Positions 43,258 through 52,100 of a stretch of DNA of 58,614 bases are shown piece by piece. Source of the DNA: CAZKWG01 sp964615375 (GTDB taxonomy: Bacteria > Myxococcota_A > UBA796 > CAZKWG01); NCBI GenBank assembly GCA_964615375.1, contig CAZTOW010000058.1, positions 1-58,614 of the forward strand, in the 5' to 3' direction. The notes under the pieces are model-generated. The model was given only the letters and a program-made list of their open reading frames with translations, did not search any database and had not been told where the DNA came from. The stretch's first letter is position 1. Each line of letters begins with the position of its first letter. The translations under genes were made by a program, and so were the position numbers.

Positions 43258-44006
43258 GGCTCCGATCCTTCGGTCTTCGGGGCGCGCAGGGCCTGGAAGC
43301 GCTCGGGCGCGACCTCGCGGATGCTGCGCTGGTCGTACCTTCGCTGGCCGATGGGCACGTCGAAGCCGCGGCGCTTGGGCAGGATCACGCCCACCGGGCA
43401 GACCTCCACTGCCTTGTCGGTGGGCGCCAGATCCGTGTCGGCCAGCAGCCCGCTCTCGGCGTTCACCACGAGGTGCTTGGTGATCCCGCGGCCCGACAGC
43501 CCGAACACGCCCTTGCCGTCGTGCAGCGCGCTGGCCCGCACGCAGAGCTCACAGAGGATGCAGCGGTTCGTGTCCAGCAGGACGTCCGGGTGCGAGGCGT
43601 CCACAGGCCGATCAGGGAAGATCGGGTTGTAATGCGGCGTGTCCACGCCCAGATCATAGGCCACCGCCTGTAGCGTGCAGCGCCCGCTGGCCTCGCAGGA
43701 GGGGCAGAAGTGGTTGCCCTCGGTGAAGAGGAGCTGCACCAGATCGGTGCGCAGCTCGCGCAGCTCCTCGGTCTCGCTCTCCACCTCGGCCCCAGGCTCG
43801 GCGGGGGTGGTGCAGCTGGGGACCACCTTGCCGTGGACCTTGACCACGCAGACCCGGCAGCTCCCGTGCGGCGGAAACTCGGGGTGGAAGCACAGGTGCG
43901 GGATGTAGCCCCCCGCGGACAGCGTGGCCTCCAGCACGCTCTGGCCGGGCTGGAAGGGGATCTCGCGCCCGTCCAGGTGGAAGTGGGGGTCAGCGGGCGA
44001 GCTCAC
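43254..44006 (-). CDS. hoxU: Diaphorase iron-sulfur subunit HoxU
   Basis: A 250-residue NuoG-N-terminal-like subunit that wires electrons between HoxF and HoxY. [2Fe-2S] ligands: CFHPEFPPHGSCRVC...C; the His-Cys3 cluster HFCPSCEASGRC; and [4Fe-4S] Cys in NRCILCELCVRAS with VCPVGVI. GTG at 44006 overlaps the hoxF TGA (GTGA) and starts the family-like [2Fe-2S] domain directly. Cytosolic. Confidence 0.94.
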   Translation of the reverse strand: MSSPADPHFHLDGREIPFQPGQSVLEATLSAGGYIPHLCFHPEFPPHGSCRVCVVKVHGKVVPSCTTPAEPGAEVESETEELRELRTDLVQLLFTEGNHFCPSCEASGRCTLQAVAYDLGVDTPHYNPIFPDRPVDASHPDVLLDTNRCILCELCVRASALHDGKGVFGLSGRGITKHLVVNAESGLLADTDLAPTDKAVEVCPVGVILPKRRGFDVPIGQRRYDQRSIREVAPERFQALRAPKTEGSEP

Positions 44007-45805
44007 GGCTCCTCCAGGTTGGTCCCGGCCAGGTGGGCCCTGAGGTCCTCGCGGCCGGTGGCCTCGCGGGCCGGCGCCAGGGCCGCGTCCAGATCGAAGG
44101 AGGGCATGACGTCCAGGGAGACGACACGCCGCTGAAAGGCCGGCTTGAAGCGGTTGAGCCCGTCCAGCACGGGGTTGCCCGCGGTCGCGCCCAGCCCGCA
44201 GTGGCTGGTGGCCTTCATCAGCTTGGAGACCCGCGCCAGATCCTTGAGATCGCGCCGGGTCCCGGTCCCGCGCACCACCCGATCCATCATCTGGTGGACG
44301 AGGGTGGTGCCCACCCGGCACGGCGTGCAGAAGCCGCAGCTCTCATGGGCGAAGAAGGCCGTGAAGCTCTCGATGACCTCCAGGACGTCCCGCGTCTCGT
44401 CAAAGGCCATGATCGCGCCGGCGCAGGGCACGTCCTCGAACGCGATCCGGCGGTCGAGCTCGTTGGCGCTCAGCAGGGTCCCCGAGGGCCCGCCCACACA
44501 GACCGCGGCGGTCTTCGTGGCGCCGGCCAGATCCAGCACCTCGCCCACCCGCACGCCGAAGGGGAGCTCGTACACGCCCGGCTGCGCGACGTCGCCGGAG
44601 ACCGAGAGCACCTTGGTCCCCGCCGAGCGCGCCGTGCCCACCCGCCGCAGCCAGCCTGCGCCGTGCGTCGCGACGTGGGCCGCCGCGCAGAGCGTCTCGA
44701 CATTGTTCACGATCGTCGGCTTCTGTTGGTAGCCGTGCGTCACCGGGTAGGGTGGACGGTTGCGCGGGATGCCGCGCCGGCCCTCCAGGCTCTCCAGCAG
44801 GGCGGACTCCTCCCCGCAGACATAGGCCCCGGCGCCGACGTGGATCTCCAGCTCGAAGCTCGCCCCGCCCAGGGCCGGAAGGGCCTGGCCCAGCAGGCCG
44901 TCCGCGCGTCGCCGGTCCAGCGTGGCTTGTAGCGGGCCCAGCAGGAAGGGGTACTCGGCGCGCAGATAGAGGATCCCGCGCGAGGCCCCCACGCAGAGCC
45001 CGGCCACGGTCATGCCCTCGAAGAGCAGGTCGGCGTGGTGGGTGAGCAGCTCGCGGTCCTTGAAGGTGCCCGGCTCGCCCTCGTCGGCGTTGCAGACGAT
45101 GAAGCGCTCGGGCCCTGGCACGCCCGCGCAGGCCCGCCACTTGGCGCCTGTGGGGAAGCCCGCTCCCCCGCGCCCGCGGAGCCCGCTCTGCTCGATCTCG
45201 GCGAGGGTCTCCCCCAGCCCTCGGCGGAGGGTGGCCTCGATGGCGGCGCCGGGCGGGGCGGGCGTGGAGAGGAGCTGGTCCTGGCGGTGGATGTGGCTGT
45301 GGATGACGAAGAGGTTCTCCGGCCAGCTCTCCACCGGCGAGCCGCCGCGGATCAGCGCGCAGATCGCCCCGATGCGCGCGGGCGTCAGCCGCCCGATGGC
45401 GCGGCCGTTGACCAGCATCGCCGGCCCCTGGTCGCAGAGCCCCGTGCAGGAGGTCGTCTCTACGCGCACCCGCCCGTCGCGCGAGGTCTCGCCGAGCTCC
45501 ACCCGGAAGGCGTCGAGCATGCGCTGGCGCAGCTCCACCGAGCCCGCCATGCGGTCGGTGATGTTGTCGCTGAAGAGCACGCGGTAGCGGCCCTTGGGCT
45601 CCGTACACAGGAAGGCATAAAAGCCCGCCACCCCCTCCACCTGCGCGCGGGAGAGCCCCAGCGCTGCGGCGAGGAAGGTGATCGCGGCCGGCGAGGCGTG
45701 CCCGAGCTCCGCGACCACCTCGCGCAGGATCTGGACCAGGCGCCCCGGATCGCGGCCGTGGCGCTCCAGGATGTCGGTGAGGATCTGGTCGGTCGCTGGC
45801 GTCAG
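44003..45805 (-). CDS. hoxF: Diaphorase flavoprotein subunit HoxF with N-terminal NuoE-like domain
   Basis: A NuoE-NuoF fusion that binds FMN and NAD(H), as in the soluble hydrogenase of Cupriavidus. NuoF part: SGLRGRGGAGFPTGAKW, CNADEGEPGTFKDR, GAGAYVCGEESALLESLEG, and [4Fe-4S] Cys in SCGFCTPCRVGT and CGLGAT; the C-terminus VMPSFDLDAAL is family-like. In the NuoE-like domain the second Cys pair (CTGLCDQGPA) is kept but the first pair is lost (LFSDNITDRMAG), so its [2Fe-2S] cluster may be absent. No ATG/GTG/TTG occurs in frame at a family-like N-terminus; CTG at 45805 gives 600 residues, matching relatives (about 602). A GTG at 45718 would cut the first helix. Confidence 0.88.
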   Translation of the reverse strand: MTPATDQILTDILERHGRDPGRLVQILREVVAELGHASPAAITFLAAALGLSRAQVEGVAGFYAFLCTEPKGRYRVLFSDNITDRMAGSVELRQRMLDAFRVELGETSRDGRVRVETTSCTGLCDQGPAMLVNGRAIGRLTPARIGAICALIRGGSPVESWPENLFVIHSHIHRQDQLLSTPAPPGAAIEATLRRGLGETLAEIEQSGLRGRGGAGFPTGAKWRACAGVPGPERFIVCNADEGEPGTFKDRELLTHHADLLFEGMTVAGLCVGASRGILYLRAEYPFLLGPLQATLDRRRADGLLGQALPALGGASFELEIHVGAGAYVCGEESALLESLEGRRGIPRNRPPYPVTHGYQQKPTIVNNVETLCAAAHVATHGAGWLRRVGTARSAGTKVLSVSGDVAQPGVYELPFGVRVGEVLDLAGATKTAAVCVGGPSGTLLSANELDRRIAFEDVPCAGAIMAFDETRDVLEVIESFTAFFAHESCGFCTPCRVGTTLVHQMMDRVVRGTGTRRDLKDLARVSKLMKATSHCGLGATAGNPVLDGLNRFKPAFQRRVVSLDVMPSFDLDAALAPAREATGREDLRAHLAGTNLEEP

Positions 45806-45868
45806 CGGATGTGCCCCAGGACATCCATAACCTGAGCGCTCCCCTCCCGCACCCGCCCCGACCCCTCT

Positions 45869-46005
45869 CGCGTCGACCTCCGAGCGCTCTGAGTCTCTGT
45901 GGTGAACTGCCTGAAAAGTCGTGTGTAAGGCAGCAATTTCGGCATGACACCTCGCCTCCTCGAGCAGAAAACCACAGAGACTCAGAGGGCTCAGAGGTCG
46001 ACGCG
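45869..46005. repeat. Palindromic element with 35-bp inverted repeats
   Basis: Arms 45869-45903 and 45971-46005 match at 33 of 35 positions; the core is ACCACAGAGACTCAGAG and its complement. Similarity continues weakly outside (GC-rich), and a smaller dyad CTGCCT/AGGCAG (45907-45912, 45928-45933) lies inside. The word ACCACAGAGAC(A/T)CAGAG is, from general knowledge, typical of a dispersed palindromic repeat in many environmental bacterial genomes. It fills much of the 358-base gap 45806-46163 between hoxF and the megasynthase gene; no gene is seen in that gap. Confidence 0.85.
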
Positions 46006-46163
46006 GGCAGGGAATTGTGGCGGGTGTGGGCGGATTGGACGCGCTTACAGGGCGGGAGGAGCAGAGGGGGGCTGGGGCTGGGGCGTTGGGGCTGGTCGCG
46101 ACGTGGCACATTCCCCGAGCCTCGCGCGCTATGCTCGGCGGCCACCTACGCCACGGGTCCGAC

Positions 46164-49100
46164 ATGCTCCAGCGGCTCACCGATCTCCTGATTCAGGCTC
46201 CGCCTACCGCGACGATCTCCATGCTTGGAGGCCCTACCTGGAGCCCGGCGGAGCTGCTGCTGCGGGCTCGGGGTCTTGGGGGTGCCCTGCACCGGAGAGG
46301 GTTCGATCCCGCGAGGCCGGTGCTCCTGATGGTGGACGATCTCGCGGACTTCCTGGTGTGCTTCTGGGGGACGCTGCTGGCGGGGTTGACGCCGGCGCCG
46401 CTCTCGCCGCCGCGGGATGGCTCGGAGGGGGAGCGGGAGCGGACGATGAGGGCGGCCAGGCTGCTGGGCGGGCCGGTGGTGGTGGATCGTGCGTGGGTGG
46501 AATTTGTGGGGTCGCTCTTCGAGGGGAGCGTCCTGGACCCGGGGGTGGGCGAGGGCGAGGACCCTCTGCCTGAGCCCGTCCTGACCGAGGCGCCGGCGCT
46601 GGTCCAGCTCTCCAGCGGGAGCACGAGGGCTCCCCGCGGGGTGGTGCTGCCGCAGGCCGCGATCCTGGCCAACCTGCGCCAGCTCCGGGCGCGCGTGCCG
46701 ATCACGGACGCGGACCGGGTGCTGACCTGGATGCCGCACACGCACGACATGGGGCTGATCGGCTGTCACCTGCTGCCGCTGCTGGCGGGCGCGCCGCAGA
46801 TCCGCATGCACCCGCTGGACGCGATGCGCGATCCGCGGCGCTGGCTGCAGGCGGCGGCGGAGGCGCGGGCGACGGTGCTGGCGTCCACGCCCTTCGCGCT
46901 CCAGCGGGCGACGCGGGCGCTGGGGAGAGGAGGGCCGAGGCCCGATCTGTCGGCGGTGCGCCTGCTGGCGGTGGGCGCGGAGCCCATCGATCCTCAGGTG
47001 TGTCGCGACTTCTGCGCGGCCTCGGGTGTGGCGGAGTCGGCGATCTATCCCATGTATGGGCTCGCGGAGGCTACGGTGGGGGTGGCGGCGCCTGCCCAGC
47101 CAGGGCTGCGGACTGTGGAGTTCGATGGGCGCGAGCTGGTCCTGCACGGCCCGCCGCTGGACGGGATCCAGGTGGCGCTGCGCGAGGGCGGGGAGCTCTG
47201 GCTGGCGGGGCCCAACGTCTCGCCGGGCTACCTGGGTGAGCCGGAGGCCAGCGCGGAGGTCTTCGTGGACGGCTGGCTGAGGACGGGCGATCTCGCCGCG
47301 ATCTCGGAGGGTGAGCTGGCCATCGTGGGGCGCCTGCGCGACATCGTCGTGGTCAACGGGCAGAACCACCACGCCCACGATCTGGAGGCCCTGGCGGAGG
47401 GCGTGCCCGGGGTGCGGGCGGCGGTCGCGGTGTCTGAGCGCAGAGATGGGTTGGAGGTGCCCTGCATGCTGGTGGTGCTGGACCCGGCGCGGCCGGCGGT
47501 GTGGGCGTTGCGGGCGGTCGCCGAGGCCGTGCAGACCCGGGTCGGCGCGCGGCCCCGGGTGCTGCCCCTGGAGAGGATCCCACGCACCACCAGCGGCAAG
47601 AAGCGCAGGGCAGAGCTGGCTCGTCAGCTCGCGGCCGGAGCGCTGGAGGAGGCGACGGGCAACACCGTGGGCCTCGCCCTGGAGGCGCTCTCGGCCGCAC
47701 TCGGCAGACCTGTCACCGATCCCGATCAGCCCCTCACCGAGCTGGGGGCCGGCTCGATCCAGGCCATGGACGCGCTCTCTCGCATGGAGGCCGCCCTGGG
47801 CCTCAGCCTGGACGCCGCCCTGCTCCGCCGGGCGCGCACCCCGCGGGAGCTGGCGAGATTCATTGAGAGAACAGAATATAAACAAGCTGTAACATTAGTT
47901 ACAGCTCATGATGAGCCCATCGCCATCCTGGGCGCCGTCTGCCGCCTCCCTGGAGCCAGCTCCCCCGCCGCCCTGGTCGCCCGCGTCCGCGAGGGGCGCA
48001 CCCAGATCGGCCCGGTCCCCCCAGGGCGCCTGCGCGATCCCGGGAGCTGGACCGGCGCCTTCCTCTCAGAGATCGAGCGCTTCGACGCCGCGCGATTCCA
48101 CCTCAGCGAGGAGGAGGCCGGGGCCATGGACCCCACCCAGCGCCTCGCGCTCACCCTGGCCGACGCGCTGCTGGCGCCCCACCGCGAGGAGCGGGAGATC
48201 GGCGTCTTCCTGGGGCTCTCCGGCTCTTCCTGGGCGGAGGAGCTGCTGGATCACCTGGACGACCCGCTCCCGCCCGCGGCGCTCCCGGGGGCGCTGGGCA
48301 GCCTGGCGGCGACACGCCTGAGCCAGCACCTGGACCTGCGCGGGCCGGCGATGGTGGTGGACACGGCCTGCTCCAGCGCGCTGGTGGCGGTGGCCCAGGC
48401 GGTCGGCGCCCTGCGGCGGGGCGAGTGCCGGATGGCGGTGGTGGGAGGAGCGCACCTGAACCTGCGGCCCACGCTGTGGCGCCTGTTCCAGGCGGCGGGG
48501 GCGCTGTCGAAGAGCGGGCGTTGTCTGCCGCTGTCCGAGGAGGCGGACGGCACGGTCCCCGGTGAGGGCGCCGTACTGCTGCTGCTGGCCCCGCGCTCGG
48601 TGGCTCTGGCGAGCGGGCGGCCCATCCTCGGCCTGATCCGCGGGATCGCGGTGAACAACGACGGGGCCTCGCTGGGGGTGATGGCGCCGAACCCGGCGGG
48701 GCAGGCGGCGGTGGTGGCCCGCGCGCTGGCGCTGGCGGCGGTGGCGCCCGGGGCCGTGCGCTTCGTGGAGGCTCACGCGGCCGGCACGCCCATCGGCGAC
48801 CCGGTGGAGCGCGGGGTGCTGGGTCGGGCCTATGCCCATGGGCCGAAGATCGGAACATCCAAGGCGATCTTCGGCCACACCATGGCGGCGGCCGGGGCGG
48901 TGGGCCTGCTGCGCCTCCTGGGCGAGCTGGGGCCGGGCGAGCTGGGCGCGGTCTCCAGCTTCGGCTTCGGCGGGACCAACGCGCACGCTGTCGTGGAGGG
49001 CGGGGCGCCGCTCCCGGACGTGGAGGCTCCGATCTCGCCGGATCTCCCTCGGCTGGGGCTCGGCGAGGCGCGGGTGGACGGGCTGCTCCACCGGGTGCGG

Positions 49101-52100
49101 CGGGATCCGGCCGGGGGCGTGGTCTGGTCGCCGATCCCGGACGGTCCGCGCGTGGATCTGCGAGGCGGCAGCTATGTGATCACCGGAGGGGCGGGCGGGA
49201 TCGGTCGGGCGCTGGCCCGGCACCTGGCGCGTCGGGGAGCGCGCCGGCTGCTGCTGGCAGGGCGGCGGCCGCTGGACGCGGAGATCGAGGCCCTCTGCGC
49301 CCGCCTGGGAGGGCTGGGGACGCTGGCCCGATACGAGGCCGTGGACCTGGGAGATTCAGCGGCGGCGGACGCCTTCGTCGCGCGCCTGGGTCGGGTGGAC
49401 GGGATCTTCCACCTCGCGGGGGGCATGGACGCCGCCGCGCTCCAGGCCAAGGCGCGCGGGGCGGAGGCGCTGCGGCGGGCGGACGCGGGCTTCGTCCTGC
49501 TCTTCTCCTCGATCTCCGCCTGCCTGCCGGGCATGGACCGGGGCATCGAGGACTACGCCGCCGCCAACGCCGCGCTGGACCGGATCGCCGCGGTGGAGCG
49601 GGCGCGAGGCCGGGCCTGGACGGCCCTGGCCTTCGGGCCCTGGGCTGACGTGGGCATGGCGGCGGAGCTGGCCGAGGGCTACGCGCGGGCGGGGATCCGG
49701 CCGCTGCGCCCGGCGGAGGGGATGGCGGCGGTGGAGCGGGCCCTGGCCCTGGCCGAGGCGCACCTGGTGGTGACGCCGCGGGAGGGCTCGGTCGTGACGG
49801 CGCAGCCGGCGGGAGATCTGCTGGCGACCATCCGCGCCCTGGTGGCCGAGGCGGCGGGACTGGCGCTGGAGGAGGTGGGGGACGATGTGCCGCTCCCGAC
49901 GCTGGGGATCGACTCGGTGGAGGCCCTGGCGCTCCTGAAGAAGCTGGAGCGCGCGGTGGGGCGCACGCTGCCCACCACCCTGGTCTTCGAGCACGACACG
50001 CCCGCCGCCCTGGCGCGGGCGCTGGGGGAGGGCGTGGCCCGGGAGGCGGTGCGCACTCCAGAAGCAGACTCTGGTGTAACATCGCGTTACACAGATTCTA
50101 TTCCGCTTGCTGCATCGCAGCAGACCTTCGTGGTCCAGCGCGCCTTTTTCCCCGACATGCCCGGCAGCGTGCTGCTCTGCGTCACCGTGCGCGGCCCCGA
50201 GCCGACGCTGGACCCCGACCGGCTCGCCGAGGCCCTGCGCCGCGTGGCCGCCCGCCACCCCGTGCTGAGCGCCGTGATCGCCGAGGAGGCCGGTCGGAGC
50301 GTGCTGATCTGCGGGCGGACGCCGCCGGAGCTGAGGCTGGTGGACGCGCTGGACCTGGACGCCCTGGCCAACGAGCCCTTCGACCTGGCCCGCGGCCCGC
50401 TGGAGCGCGTGGTCACCGACGGTCGCCGCCTTGCGCTCTGCGGCCACCACAGCGTGCTCGACGCCTGGTCGCAGAAGCTGGTGCTGGAGGACCTGCTCCA
50501 GACCTTCGAGGCCCTGCGCGGCGAGGGAGAGGAGCCGACAGCCCCCGCCAGCACCTGGGCTGAGGCCGCCGCCCTGCTGGCCCGCCCCCCGGAGCGTGGC
50601 CTGGACGCCTGGCGCGCGCGCTTCGCCGACGGCGTCCCGCCGCTGATCCTCCCCTGGGACGCGCCGGTACACGCCCCGAATTCGGGGGGAGGTCGCTTCT
50701 GCTCGCGCGCCTTCGACGTGAACACCACCTCCGCGCTCCAGGCGCTGGCCCGCGAGTCCGGGCTCAGCCTCCCCTCCCTGGTCCTGGCGATCTACCTGGA
50801 GCTCCTGGCGCGCTGGAGCGGGCAGCCGGACGTGGTGGTGCGGGTGGCCCACGCCCGCCGGGAAGCGCGCCTGCCTGAGCTGGACCGGGTGGTGGGCTCG
50901 TTTGCCGACAGCCTGCCGGTGCGGCTCACCCTCACCCTGGACGAGCCGCTGCTGGCGCTGGCGGGGCGGGTGGCGGCGGCGCTGACCGAGGCGCAGGCGG
51001 GGGCGGAGGCGAGCTCGCTGGCCCTGGCCTCGCTGGGCGAGCACAGCCCCTCCGGCCCGGTCGGCCTCACCCCGGCGGGCTTCAGCTTCCCGCTCCTGCC
51101 CGCGCCCGAGCGCATCGGCGCGCTGGAGCTCCTGGACGTGGAAGGGGCGGTGGTCGCGGGCTTCACGCGGCTGGCGCTCATCGCCTGGGTCTTCCGCGGC
51201 CGGCTCCACACCTCCTGGTGCGCGGCGAAGAGCCACCTCTCCGACGAGAAGCTGGGCGCGCTGGCCCGGGATTATGCGGCGCTGGTGGACGGGCTCCTCG
51301 CCCGGCCCCAGGCCCCGCCCCGCCCGCGGAGCTGGCCGCTGGCCGAGGATCCTCCTCCCACCCTGCACGGCCGGATCCTCGCCCGCTGCCGCCTGCACCC
51401 GGAGCGGGAGGCGGCGCCGAGGCTCAGCTACGGGCAGCTCGCCCGGCGCTCGGCGGCCCTGGCGCAGCGGCTGGAGGGGGAGCGGATCGCCGTCCTCGCC
51501 GCACCCTCACCGGAGGCGGTGATCGGCGTCCTCTCGGTGTTACGCAGCGGCGCCGCCTATGTCCCGCTGGACCCCAGCTGGCCCGACGCCCGGATCGCCG
51601 CCATCGCCGCGAAGGGCAGGCCGAGCGCGGTCCTCTGCCCGCCCGAGCACGCCGCGCGGGCCAGCGCGCTGGGCCTCCCGGTCCACCTCATCGGCGCAGA
51701 GGAGGCGTCAGACGGGCCGGATCGGCCGGGGGCGCTGTGCTGGGTGATGTTCACCTCGGGAAGCACGGGCCAGCCCAAGGGCGTGGTCGTCACGCATCGC
51801 GCCGCCCTGGCCTTCCACGAGTGGGTGAGCCGGGTGCTGGCCGTGAGCGAGCGGGACCGCTTCCTCTACACGGCCTCCCTTGGATATGGCGGCGCGATCC
51901 GGCAGATCTTCTCGCCCCTGCTGCACGGCGCCATGACGGTCCCCGCGCCGCCCGATGCGCTGAAGGACCCCGATCTGCTGGTGCGCTTCGTGCGCGAGGC
52001 GGGGGTGACCGTCTACAACGCCGTGCCCTCGCTCTGGGCCCACCTGCTGGACGCCGCCGAGCGCTGTGATTCGGACCCCTGGGAGCGTGTGCGCTTCGTG

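Noticed and set aside
45806..46180. Upstream extension of hoxF through the palindromic element
   Set aside because: The extra sequence is low-complexity and repeat-derived, and family length fits a start at 45805.
49356..51398. Minus-strand open frame inside the megasynthase gene
   Set aside because: Lies opposite KR, ACP2, C1 and the start of A, which have intact motifs; no family-like content.
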